Shown here in pieces: positions 9,101 to 19,742 of a stretch of 64,000 nucleotides of DNA (the stretch's first letter is position 1; the number at the start of each line of letters is the position of its first letter). A model generated the notes under the pieces. It worked only from the letters and a program-made list of their open reading frames with translations. It made no database searches and was not told the DNA's origin. This stretch comes from Rhodocollybia butyracea (taxonomy: Eukaryota > Basidiomycota > Agaricomycetes > Agaricales > Omphalotaceae). The stretch lies in assembly GCA_015501585.1 (NCBI GenBank), contig JADNRY010000001.1, positions 62,001-126,000 of the forward strand, in the 5' to 3' direction. The position numbers and the translations under genes are program-made.

Positions 9101-12100
9101 CTAGTCCTCCGGTTTTACTGTTTTGCCTTTGAGATCTACCTCCCAAGGAACATGTTCCATCTTCACTATGCTATCTCCAAGCTTTATCTCGAGTGCTTGC
9201 ACATCCTCCATCATCGCACCATCTTCCAACTTTGTTTCTAGCGGATGGACATCCCCCATCTCTACTATCCCATCCGCTCTCTCTTTGTCTCCTACGATTT
9301 TACCGTGTTCTGTGGGCCTGTCCTCGCTCATATATTTCTCCTTCTCGCCAGAAACGTCCTCGTCGTCGCTAGACTCTGAATCGCTGTCCAAGTCCATGGC
9401 CTCACCATCATCTAGGTCCACAGCAGCCATGTTGGCCTGCAATGCAGCTGACGTAGGCGTTCCTATGGCTGGCGATGGCGATCCAACAAATCCTGATCCT
9501 GACGGTGTGGCTGATGATTCAACAGAGGCCGAGATGGATGCAGACGTAGACGAGGGTTTTCGATGGCTATGCTTGCTATCCATTCTCCGCAAAAGCTTAT
9601 CGATATAATCTTTCGCGTACTTCTTGATTTTGATAATCTTTTCCTCAGGGAGGGCATCAAGTCTGTTCTCTTGATAGGCAGACGAATTTTTCTCCCGATT
9701 TGCGATTTTCTCTGTCAGCTAGAAAGAGACAGCAGTTAGCCACAGCACTTAGATTGCCAGAAACGAGAACAGCGTACCTCTTTAGCATGCTTCTTGAACC
9801 GATCGTGTCCGATAGTAGGCGCATGCTTAGACATCGACTTGACCACCACGGGACTAATCAGTTTCAGTAACCTCTTCTCTTTCAGTGCCTCCTTCTCAGA
9901 GTCTTTCTCTCCTACTGGTTTTTCTTTTCGTCGCTCAATACCCCTATCTCGATGACGCTTTTTCCCATTACTTTTACTACCACTTTCTTCCGTGCGCACA
10001 CGCTCCTTTTTCAATTTCTTCTCTTCCTCTACTTTAAGGTTCGTTTCTGCCTGTTCCATGGCTTTCGCCTCCGCCTCCGCTTTCTCCGCCTTGGCTGCTT
10101 CAATTATGGCTTGAACCTCATCATCGTAAGGCCGAACTTGTCGGGGCGGCGGAGGTGGCAATAGTTCTTCGACCTTGGTTACCGATGTCGGAATGAGTCC
10201 AAGATAGCGCGCTCGTTTGTAAGATCGTGCATTGGGGTCATCATCCTCATTATGGCGACGATAGTTTGGATGATGGTTTCGAGGTCGTTTGGGAGGGTCT
10301 TTCGGCGGGACGACTGGAGGAGGTGAGGGAGGTTTGGATTCTTCTTGAACGTCAGGCTAGAGCATAGTGAGCAACAAATTGAGCAGGTAGCGGAGGAAAA
10401 TGTACCAGTTCCTTTCTTGGTTTCTTCGGTATTCGATAATTAAGTTCGAGGGATTCCCAGTGCGAGTGGAGCTACACATTGGAGTGGGATTGAGCATATA
10501 TATTCATATCTGGAACAATCAGGGCTCTTACTTTTATAGACCATGACTTTACATCTTCATTGTCCGACTCCATGCATAATTTCACTGGAACAGACACTTG
10601 CGAATCTTCGACCTTGTTCCTAACGATGAGTGGCCATGTCCACATACACTGGAGGGCCTGGGAGAATAAATACAACTACGCGTACACGAGTACAATGCCC
10701 GACACTCACCAAAGTCAGAATCTCCACATCCTTCATATAGTCTTCTAAGATATTCTTCATGAGACTGTAACCACGCAACCGCATTACCTGGCGCAGGGCG
10801 CCCGGTTCTTCTGTGATCTATGCTTGGTATAAGCGACAGCGATCATGCGTGCATAAGGCAGGCAGTACCTTTAATCGGGTTAACAGCTTGAACAGCATCT
10901 TTTTGCTTTGCGTCTGCCGTATTGCCTGAACAACTGTCGGGACCTCCTTCTCAGTAACAGGCCTCATCTGGGGCATAAAGTCGGGATCGTCAATCTTCTT
11001 CCCCTTCTTCTTCTTCGTGCCCTTGAGTTCTTGGAGCTCTGCATCATCAGTGATACCAAGTGCTGTGCAAGATCTGTGAGCTCTCCGTTTGGATAATGGG
11101 GTAAAACTTCCATACCATCGAGATATAATTCATCGATAGTCGAGAAGTCCGTCTCTGTCTGCGTCTTTCCGCCAATGAAACCAACGCAGTTCGGTTCTCC
11201 ACAATAGCAAGTTTGGGCTTGGTGACTTTAATCAATGTGAGCGATAGTCATCAGTAGAAATTTGTGAAGCTCACCCATAGCGATCAACATTGTAATTGAA
11301 AGTGAGCTCCTCATCCTTTTTTATGTTTCTCTTTGCGAATATGCCCATGCGAACGTGTTGATCTATGGTCCATTTCGCAACGTAGCAGTTGGGACTGCAG
11401 CTGTGATTCGCAAAGCGCCCTATTCCACCGTTTTTGGTTGCATCGATGAACTGGAGCAGCTGGGCATCAGACGAGACATAATACAGAGAACCAAACGCAC
11501 TTCGTCCTTCTGCAACATCATGAAATAGAAGTGTTGAATTCCTTCGCCAACATAATCGCGCATTCGTTTCTTGAACGAAGAATTGCTGACCACATCTCCA
11601 ACATATTCGTATATGAATGAGTCTCTATTGTACAAAAATGCAAGAAGGATGATTCGAAGGAATATGAAAAGTAAAATTGAGTCAGAAACGTTGCACAGCG
11701 AAAAACAAGCCCAGTGGGCACGCACTTGGAGATATCCACCTCTGCTCGGAGTCCGTAACCTTTCAAATCCGTCTGGACGATCTCTATGGGAGCGTATTCC
11801 TTCTTCTGAAAGCTAATTTGGATAAAAGTGAGGCGAGTTCTGACCAAAAACGACAGCTGTACGAACCGCTGATTTTGACAGTACTCTTTACAGCGACATT
11901 GCCCAGCAACACATTCAAACTGTGTCAGTCGATTTATACAGTCTGAGTTGTGCCCACAAGCAGCTTCTGGTTCGTCGTATTCTACTCGGAATCTGAGGTC
12001 AAGAACTTGGCCGCTTTGTCTCGCAGCTCACCTAGGTCAAAAGTACAATCACATATCATACTCTCCTCAAGCTCTTTGACGCGCCCAAGTGTTTTATACT

Positions 12101-12341
12101 GATACCAGTTGTCAGGTATTTCAATAAATGTTTTCAGAGCCTCTTCTCGAGCAACAGGAAGATGACCGATGAACTGGGTTGCAGCCGTCTTCTTGCTGGA
12201 ATTTGGTGTAGGCTCTGGCGAAGGTGTTGGCACTGGGGACGAAGACCCGCTGGCTAACTTCCTATCTGCAGTAGAAGGCGAAGGAAAAGTCATAGACTGA
12301 GTGGCTGGAGAGCCAGGCTCTGACTTTGGTAAATAGTCCAT
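9101..12341 (-). CDS. SET2: Histone H3 lysine-36 methyltransferase SET2
   Basis: Transfers methyl groups to H3K36 behind elongating RNA polymerase II. From the N-terminus at 12341: a disordered leader, then the cysteine-rich AWS region (MICDCTFD, followed by [11 protein letters not shown] and [12 protein letters not shown]). The SET domain follows with [18 protein letters not shown], the catalytic [16 protein letters not shown] at about 11,380-11,450, and ELTFNYN. Post-SET cysteines are in [14 protein letters not shown]. Next comes a helical region ending [17 protein letters not shown], then a Lys/Glu-rich linker. An SRI-like domain ([12 protein letters not shown] through [13 protein letters not shown]), which would bind the phosphorylated Pol II tail, follows. 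An acidic tail finishes the protein. Many short introns split it. Its 5' end is 206 bp from divergent RPA49. Confidence 0.93.
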
Positions 12342-12547
12342 GATGTGACAAGCAAAGATCCTTGTTAGAGATTAGAAGAAAAAGGTGCCCACATAAGTTC
12401 AATTCAAGGTACTGAAGAATTTAAGAATAATGATAGTTAGGAAGAAAGTTCAATGCTTTGAGTTCATGGGTGTGTCAGGAAGAAATTGAACAGAAAATTA
12501 TCTTTCGAGGTTTTACCCGGCTTTCACCTCTACCACCACCTGCTCAT

Positions 12548-14177
12548 ATGGCCTCAACTGTTGGGGCAGCCTCGATGAAAAGAAAAAGAGACGAGAGATC
12601 TAATGAGAGCCTTTCTTTCGAGCTAGCATCCTCGTCATCTACGGGACTAGGTCCAGTCTTGGGTAAGTAATTTTTTTTTTCCAGCTCCTTCAGCTGGTCT
12701 GATGAGCCAACAGTCAGTTTCCCGGCTCTTGAAGCTCCCAAAGACACACCGTTTAGATGCTATGGTCGAAAGAAAGCAAAGAAAGATAACGAAAGAGAAA
12801 AAGATGATGATGGGCGTACATTGGTTGTAGGAGAAGCTCCGGCAGTCGAGTTCATATCTAATGAAGAGGAAAGCCAACGCGCAGCTGATGCTGGATGTCG
12901 GTACGCCTTATCTACTTGTCTTTTACTTTCTTTTTTTTTTATCTAGATATCTTCAGTTACCTCCTGGCTATACGCGACCCTCAAACATCAAAAATAAAGA
13001 TACTTCCTGCCGCCAAATCCCCTTATATCCTTACACGAACAGTTAAAGCTTTGAAATCCATCACTCCTGCAGACGCTTCCGCTCTGGCTTATCGAGAGGC
13101 TAGAACTGCTCTCGGAGAAACGTTCGGTACTAAAAAGGCTAAAGCTGCGATCCGTGCGCAAGAACGAAATCGCGTCGATGTCGGTGCGATGCAAGGCGTA
13201 ATGCAACATGTAATAGAGGGTATTGACGAAAAGGCTGAAGGGTTGTTGACCAAGGGTAAGCTTGGTTTCTCGCAGTATGCATACTTTCAGATTAAATCGA
13301 TATAAAGAGGAGGCAAAGGAACTGGCCGACTCTGCCCGCCTTATACCGCCCTTCTCCCTCACCGCCACGGATCCAGCAGACGTGTATCCTTTGAACGACA
13401 TCATCCCGGATGCTGAATTCAAAGCTCTAAATATTACCGCAGTCGAACACAATTTACAAGACGTCGGAATGCTACCTTGGAAACATAGCAAGTGGGTCAA
13501 TAATCACTTGAAGCATCTATCGGGCAAGGAGGAGGAGAAAAGCAAGACTCGAAAGCGGAAACTGTAGGTCCTGCCATGCTGCGCTATGATTTTGACCCCT
13601 TTGACTCTCTGTAGAAAAATGCTCCTTTATGTTTCTACTATGTTCCTATTTCGTCGAGTTACCAGTCACTCCAAAGGCTTAGACAAGGATGCTGTCTGCG
13701 AAAAGATGAGCAACATCCCGACCATCATTGTCGACGGCCTTCTCTCAAGATTTACAGAGACAACCAGAGATTCTTCTGTGTAAGTATTATTTCGATACCT
13801 TACCGCCGGTCATCTACTCATCCAACTGCAGTCATATACTAACATCAGCCATGTCCACGAAATTCATGGCCTACCTCCTAGCATTGTGTCTCCGAGTAGA
13901 CAGCTTTGCTTCGAACCCGAAAACGCTGGCTGACGATCTCAGTGTATCTGTCACTAAGTACGCACTCATACCATTTCTTCGTCTTCCACTCTCACCGATT
14001 TCGTTATTTTACAGTATAAACGCGGCTTATCGAAATCTCGGCTGCAAACTCAAGACGCTAACAGAGCGCGAGCGAGCTAATCGAGGGCTATCAGATACAT
14101 TGGCCGATACGAAATTTGCTGTATTAACCACGCCAGTACAATTCCCAAAGGTTAGGACGGGGAAGAAGAAGACATGA
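12548..14177 (+). CDS. RPA49: RNA polymerase I subunit RPA49
   Basis: Pol I-specific subunit whose N-terminal half dimerises with RPA34 and whose C-terminal tandem winged helix binds DNA. The protein starts MASTVGAASMKRKRDE at 12548. The first intron lies near 12664. The dimerisation region includes CYGRKKAKKDN and YLLAIRDPQTSKIKILPA across another intron. The linker carries ALGETFGTKKAKAAIRAQER. The C-terminal domain includes the conserved DVYPLNDIIPDAEF, VGMLPWKHSKWVNNHL, the helix MLLYVSTMFLFRRV, and DSFASNPKTLADDL followed by INAAYRNLGCKL. Expected length is about 430 residues, normal for the family. One short exon around 13,780-13,850 is uncertain. The gene ends in a basic tail, KVRTGKKKT. 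Confidence 0.9.
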
Positions 14178-14916
14178 ACGCTTGTGCTCGGTGGTCGCTG
14201 TATAGAAAGTGTGTACATACCTACATAATCCTCCAAGTTTTACGTTAGTATTTCGACGATCTAATATGATAACTGGAACGCGTGTTATTCAACGCCGCAA
14301 GTGGTTCGGTTCGACGCCTAAGAAGGGCGTTATTGACCTATCCCATCACCACAAATTAGTGGCGGTACAGGAAGCTTAAGCTTCAGTGTCTTGAGCTCAA
14401 ATCACTGTACAGTACTGCGAGAAGTACCGTCGCACTATTTGCACGAAATCATTTCTCCTTCTGCCTCCGAGTCCTCTTTTCCCCGTCTATTTTCCTTTGC
14501 TCTTGATGTATTTGTCAGGGTTCTGCGTCGTCAGTTTTGATATTATACAGATAATTATTAATCTACAGCCACATTCAGTGCTCCGAGACCACTAGCATGA
14601 CTGGGCACTCAAGGCTTCCATGCTAAAATATCGTAATTTACGATAGATTTGGAGTGTGACAGGCTGAGAGAAATTTCAAAACAACGAAACCTTACAGGAG
14701 AAAATCTACCATTTCGACGGAAAAGCGAAGACTATATGTAGCTAAAGGTATATAAGAGTCACTCACTTGGACGATATTGAACTGATTTTTACCGCAAAGA
14801 ACCCATAATTCGCTCGGTATTCCGAGTCGTCGTTATTCAAAGAGCGAAATCAATAAAATGGCGGCCAGTCGCGAGATAAGATTCATTCATTTACAGTATA
14901 GTATGACTAGGTCAAG

Positions 14917-15030
14917 AAATCCAGGATCTAAAGATTCTTAATACATAAAACCCCTATGCATCGCGCTCACAACTGTCGTAGGTGTCTTGAGTACTCTTAA
15001 GGGTATGAACACCTTTCGCTGTGTGCGGAC
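14917..15030 (+). repeat. Diverged direct repeat, copy A
   Basis: Shares AATCC-GGATCT-AAGATTCTT and a later TACTCTTA...GTATG-ACA block, in the same order and similar spacing, with copy B about 1.07 kb downstream. By eye roughly two-thirds of bases match. This may be a decayed repeat family or solo terminal repeats. Confidence 0.5.
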
Positions 15031-15332
15031 TCAACAGTGCAGCAGGACTTCTTTCAGCATCCAATCTATGTTCCTCTCAGTGGCGCACCACCCACTTAGT
15101 TACCAATCGTGGTTGAGCAGAAAACTGTAACTGCAGACAACAAAAACGACTGATATCTGACGCTTTGACATTCCAAATATAGAACTTTGATCAGATTTGT
15201 CCGACGATCCATGCCACTCCTGAAATTTACTGCGGGGTAGAGCTATGTTATTGTATTACTCGGGACCATGCAGTTTATAGTACTGGAAGTAAGGATCCGA
15301 TGACTACTTGGACACAATGAGCTCAGTTTTCA

Positions 15333-15388
15333 ATAAAAAATAAAAAATAAAAACAACAACAAAAACAACAAAAAGAAAGAAAGAAAGG
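15333..15388. repeat. A-rich simple-sequence tract
   Basis: Consecutive runs of AAAAAT, AAC and GAAA units. Such a composite tract can mark the 3' tail of a degraded retroelement, but no element is recognised beside it. Confidence 0.6.
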
Positions 15389-15983
15389 TCAGGATTCTGA
15401 CCTTGTGGGGCCTTTTTCGTAGATTCAAAAATTGATCAAAATTCAAGCCTTGGCGAACCTGAATATGTACTGATTTTGATGAAGGAAATCGCTATTACGA
15501 AGGGACCCAATAATCACACGACCCGGCGATGTAACCATTACACTCTTACTCAGATCGTATACAGGGACTGCCATAGTCTCGTTTACACTTGCCTGATTAC
15601 AAGGGTACCACTATACTATCAAACTGTACTCGCTATGAAACCTTCTGTCAGTTCATGCACTGCTAATCTGAAGTTCCCTCCTCAAAATTTACCTCCTCAA
15701 ACTTGAATTAGAGCTCAAATAACATCGTGTAGCGTATCATATCAATGCCAAAACAAGGCAAACGAAGGGAAGGGAAGGGTAGATGGAATACTACGACGCG
15801 AGAGTTTTCGTATCAAGAGTTTGAAAGGACAATGCACGCGAGTGTGAAAGGCCGAAACAGTTGTCATGTTGTGGCTTTCGGAGAACATTCTAGAATCCAC
15901 TCGATAGGCCTCATTGTCCAACGTGCTCACGAAATTAAGCATATTTCACTTTTGGCACAAGACACTTGGTTTTACTACGCATA

Positions 15984-16090
15984 AAAATCCTGGATCTGAA
16001 GATTCTTGACGCGGAAGACCTCCCCTACATCACGATTATCCTGGGCGTGGCGCATACTCTTACGAGTATGGACATTTTTCACCCGTGCGC
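15984..16090 (+). repeat. Diverged direct repeat, copy B
   Basis: Partner of the repeat at 14,917. It ends just before the 3' end of the oxygenase gene. A third short echo, TTCTGGATTTGAAGAATC, follows at about 16,098. Confidence 0.5.
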
Positions 16091-16135
16091 GTACGTATTC
16101 TGGATTTGAAGAATCAACACTTGTTCAGTTCAAAT

Positions 16136-17556
16136 TCAAGGCGATAGAGGCGTACCCAAACCCTTCACAATGTCCGGGTTTTGTTCCTCCGCCGCTGCTT
16201 CGTTTTCGGATAGATACCCTTCCCGGATGAGAACAGGACTGGGCGCAGGAACCATCGGAACATCGTTACCGGGACGTACAAAGTAGAATAGACCAAGCCT
16301 CTCCAGGTTCGCTTGGTCCGCTGGAGGACGGACTACTCGATGGACTGTGCTCTTGAGGTATCCCTGAGAGGGTGTGAGCGTGAAGAACTTATTAAAACGG
16401 TAAGAATCTTGTTACCTTTGTCAAAAACGATAGCGTGTCCGCTGCGTTGCAAGTTATACCTCCGGGTACATGCTTCACCCATTTCCACTCGTTGTTAGGA
16501 GTTTGAATTTGGAGTCTGAGGTAGAATTAAGTTAGGGGATATATAAGTACTGGGGTAACTGGAAAAACGCACGCCGCCACGGACTGAGAGAATAAAAGAG
16601 TAAGGGAACCTAAGTTGACCACCGTGAGACGACGTCTTCAGACAAGCTTGAATTTAGATCTACCAAAGTCTATGATGAGGAGGTCAGAAGGTGGCTTTCC
16701 GTTTGCAATAAAGATAATGATATGGGCTCACCTGTATGACCATAACTCCACTGACCTCCAATCTTGGCGTCATCTTCTGCATTTCGTGGGTGATAGATCA
16801 TCTGCAATAGGATGTTGAACTCATGACAATGAAGAGGTACATTTTTTAGACCCACATATCGCAAATGATCCTCAGAAGGCTTGTCGTAGTGATGTCTCTC
16901 AACAAAATAGTCTTCTGGAAGTTCGAGGATGATAGCAAATAAAACAAACAGCTTGCGAACGACGGCGTCCCAAATTAGTCGATGGAAGGGCTGTATTTCG
17001 TCTTTGTATTCCTCTATCAAGTCATGTCGTGGAAGAGAGTCGTATTCGGGTGTATACTTTGGGAGATTCAACTGGAGCAATGATATTATCAGCAAGGCTG
17101 GTCCAACAAAGAGAGCAGAGGCCAGATAACCATTTCCATGTTTTCTTTGACATCGGAGTTACCAATAAACCGATGAGGCTCTCGATATCCAAAGTAACTG
17201 CAAGACATTGAATATCACATCTTGCAGAGTTCTCTCCAGTGTACTCACTTTCCCTCTGCGAAATCACACGCAACCTTCTTTTTTTCGGCCAAGGGCAGGT
17301 TAAAGAACGTGTTTCCGATATCGAGCTGCCGTTTGAGCATTTCTTCAGGAACTCCACTATTGATAACAGTCCAAAAGCCCCAGAGCTTGACGGCGTCCTT
17401 CAGCTCGTAAGCTAGCTGTTGCTTTCCACCAGGTTGATCAAATTTGGCAAGGTCGATGGTGGCTAAAGGTGCCCAGTCTAAAGATTCCTCTGTTGCTGGA
17501 TGCTCGGTCCATGGAACAAGATCAGGGCGAGAGTTGCTGTTGACTAGAGCAGGCAT
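16136..17556 (-). CDS. Isopenicillin N synthase-like 2-oxoglutarate/Fe(II) oxygenase
   Basis: A non-heme iron dioxygenase of the plant/fungal DIOX family; substrate unknown. The start at 17556 gives MPALVNSNSRPDLVPWTEHP. A DIOX N-terminal domain includes LATIDLAKF and LKDAVKLWGFWTVINSGVP. The middle holds FGYREP and a helical stretch with IWDAVVRKLFVLFAIILELP. The catalytic core shows the first iron ligands in GHTDFGSLTLLFSQ, joined across two introns. The third ligand lies in YLKSTVHRVVRPP, followed by the typical RLGLFYFVRPG; the expected 2-oxoglutarate arginine is not the usual RxS pair, but HRVVRP holds the position. About six introns. The protein stops with GLGTPLSP. It is a stand-alone gene, with no evident biosynthetic neighbours other than the START-like genes further on. 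Confidence 0.85.
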
Positions 17557-18163
17557 AATTCGGATCCAGGCAGCGGGGACGGGGAAAAGGAGAATGTTAT
17601 GAGAAACTTGAATGTATTTCTAGGGAAAACAAGCTTGTGACCAACGATACTTGCACCATTCCAGCAGAAATAACCTCATTGGTATTTACATGGGACAAGA
17701 TAGCCTAAATTGCGATGAAGTCGAAACTTCGGCAGCGGCATCTATGTAAGCACGAACACGTGAATAATTTTTATTCACTCTGACTGGCGTGCGCACTGCG
17801 CGGTGCGACTCCAACTGCGAGACTAGAATTCTGTATCTTTCAAAGTATCTTTCAAAGTATGTACTACATGTAACACTATTTCTTTGGTTACAATAAATTC
17901 CGAGAGTAAGAACATGCCTATCCAAGTACATGATAACCATTTGTACATACGAGATGATATAGTGAGCTAGGTTATGGGATTGGAAGACTACAATTGCATC
18001 CATGTCAGTTATTATCGACTACCGAAATGTCGAAGCCGTTGGAGACACGAACACTGGTGCATATCCAGTGCAAAGGACCCGTTCAGGTCAAGGGCATAAG
18101 AGGCTCTTTGTGAGCGTGCAACGATTAAGTTGGGTCGGGCAAAAATGTCAGCAAGAAATTGTT
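17557..18163. other. Spacer upstream of the oxygenase
   Basis: No gene recognised. It contains a perfect 12 bp tandem duplication, GTATCTTTCAAA, at 17,833-17,856. The small frames on the minus strand (17,686-18,003) show no family features. Confidence 0.4.
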
Positions 18164-18676
18164 TCATTCCTCCGGGCCTTCTGGTATGGCTTCCAGATCT
18201 GAAAGCCGTCGGTAGTGCGAGATTTTCTTTGTACTACGAGCTGGAGACGATGGTACTGCGGCCGCAGTGGGAAATTGTGGCGACGGAGTTGAATAAAGGA
18301 TATAGGGTTCCTCGTCTTCTTCTGTGATAGAAGAGAGATTTCGCGAGTCTTTAAGCAAGTGACCGAGCAAAAGCTCATCTGGTACTGCTTTGACCGCAAG
18401 AGCGCCTTCACGGCGAAGGCTGGGGTTCCTTTTATGACCTTTGACCTTTGCGTTACCAGGTGACATGGTAGTCATAAAGGCACTCTGTTCTACTTGTTCT
18501 CTAACCCAGTTGTCGACCCTCCTTTCCGTATCCTCTTGCTTTTGCAAGAATGCGACGCGAGCTCGGCGCTGAGCGGGAGACTCGACGAAAGCGTGTTGGC
18601 GATGAGAAAGGGTGAATGGAGCCTGATGATGATAAGTCGGAGCGAACAAGTCACGGGCTGGAGACAAAGCGAGCAT
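18164..18676 (-). CDS. Small disordered hypothetical protein (170 residues)
   Basis: A single uninterrupted frame from the ATG at 18676, starting MLALSPARDLFAPTYHHQAP and ending with LEAIPEGPEE. There is one helix-prone charged block (RRARVAFLQKQEDTERRVDNWVREQVE), followed by Ser/Pro-rich sequence with acidic patches such as SITEEDEEP. I do not recognise the family. A TATA-like box (TATAAAAAA on the minus strand) sits about 50 bp upstream of the start, supporting a real gene. Confidence is limited because no conserved domain is visible. Confidence 0.6.
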   Translation of the reverse strand: MLALSPARDLFAPTYHHQAPFTLSHRQHAFVESPAQRRARVAFLQKQEDTERRVDNWVREQVEQSAFMTTMSPGNAKVKGHKRNPSLRREGALAVKAVPDELLLGHLLKDSRNLSSITEEDEEPYILYSTPSPQFPTAAAVPSSPARSTKKISHYRRLSDLEAIPEGPEE

Positions 18677-19032
18677 TGTTTGGGGCTAGAATATTGATTG
18701 GGGAGGAAAAAGGAATGAACGACCCTTTTTTATAACTTATCATTTGAAACACCGGAGCGGTAGCGGCGTAGTAAGTAAGCGCTCGCAAAAGTTCCGTGGC
18801 TGACAATGAAATAAAATGACTCTGACAAACTCATCTTTAAGCTCTGACCAAGCCTCTAAACTGCCTCTAATACAGCAGAACTTGATCAACAGCAGAACTC
18901 GTTCAACAGCAGTACTGAGATTTCAGCGCTAGCGTTTTAGCGTTCGCCCGCAGTCTAATTACCCCTGTCATCGCGCTCAGCAAATTACAACTCTGTGGCA
19001 AGATCCGTGAATATATGAAACCAACGTCAATA
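18677..19032. other. Spacer with an AGCAGAACT-type short repeat
   Basis: About 350 bp with no gene. Around 18,868-18,915 the phrase CAGCAGAACT(T/C)GATCAA-like recurs three times, a short local repeat. Nothing else is visible. Confidence 0.4.
18726..18734 (-). promoter_or_regulatory. TATA-like box of the 170-residue hypothetical gene
   Basis: On the minus strand the sequence reads TATAAAAAA, 50 bp upstream of the ATG at 18676. The position suits a short 5' leader. Confidence 0.5.
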
Positions 19033-19647
19033 CTAGTTATTCTCTGCTCTGTGCTTGATCCCTTGAGCCATCGCATCCACAGCGACCTTGAGCTCTTTCC
19101 CAACAAACCATTTAACTACATATGCAAGTATACCCTTGAACACCTCATAAGACTCATATTTGCACTTTATCTTCCCGTGTCCATCTTCTTTGACGTTGAT
19201 CATTTGCCAGCGTTCAGCGTCAAGCATCCATCTCGGAAGCATGTTTGCCGTCCGCCATGCAACGAGATGATTTTCACGGTCTAGTACAGTGACCTCGACG
19301 ATAGTGGAGTTTTTCTGCAGGAAGCCCACATTCGTGTCGTCCAGTGTCGGAGGTAGGTGTACCGGATCCATCTTTATACGGTGCCCGACGGATAAAGGTT
19401 CTGAGTTTGGGTTGTTCAGTATCTTTTGTGAGCGAACGAATGGGTTCCTGCGCATGATTTAGCCAGGTATGAAGAGCTAACAGCAACCAGTGGCGCAAAA
19501 CTACCATTGCTTGTAAGAGTCAAAGTCCATGAGGATTTCCCATGCTTTTTCGGGGGGAGCATCGATTAAAACGGAGCCGGAAATAGAGAATACTGCTGAT
19601 GAGACTGGCGGAGGAGTAGATGTTCCCCAAGCCCAAGATGTCGCCAT
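19033..19647 (-). CDS. SRPBCC/START-like protein (polyketide cyclase/dehydrase fold), copy 1
   Basis: A small helix-grip ligand-binding fold protein; ligand unknown. It starts MATSWAWGTSTPPP at 19647. The family signature VLIDAPPEKAWEILMDFDSY continues across one intron as KQWNPFVRSQKI. Further on are GHRIKMDPVHLPPT, the basic core LVAWRTANMLPRWMLDAERW, and the C-terminal helix region CKYESYEVFKGILAYVVKW. Length is about 186 residues. It is divergent from UTP10, with about 95 bp between start codons. A clear paralog lies on the other side of UTP10 at 27,621-28,351; both share W-x-(6)-ERWQ and CKYESYEVF, so they arose by duplication. Confidence 0.83.
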
Positions 19648-19742
19648 GGCTGCTATTTGAAGAGTATACTAACTAAATAAGCGCTCGATATGTACACAAT
19701 GCCTGCCGGTTGAAAATTTCAGCCTTCACCAAAATCCTCGCG

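Larger units (their letters stand above)
14178..16135. other. Two-kilobase gene-poor spacer with diverged repeats
   Basis: No recognised gene lies between RPA49 and the oxygenase. It contains a diverged direct-repeat pair (about 14,917-15,030 and 15,984-16,090), an A-rich simple-sequence tract at 15,333-15,388, and unremarkable AT-rich DNA. A 79-codon frame at 15,745-15,984 shows no motif. The content looks like remnants of old repeats. Confidence 0.5.

Noticed and set aside
9123..9608. 161-codon plus-strand frame opposite the SET2 tail
   Set aside because: Antisense shadow of the acidic SET2 C-terminus, with no independent motifs or promoter.
14303..14330. GGTTCGA-like words suggesting a tRNA
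   Set aside because: No anticodon arm or acceptor stem could be paired around them.
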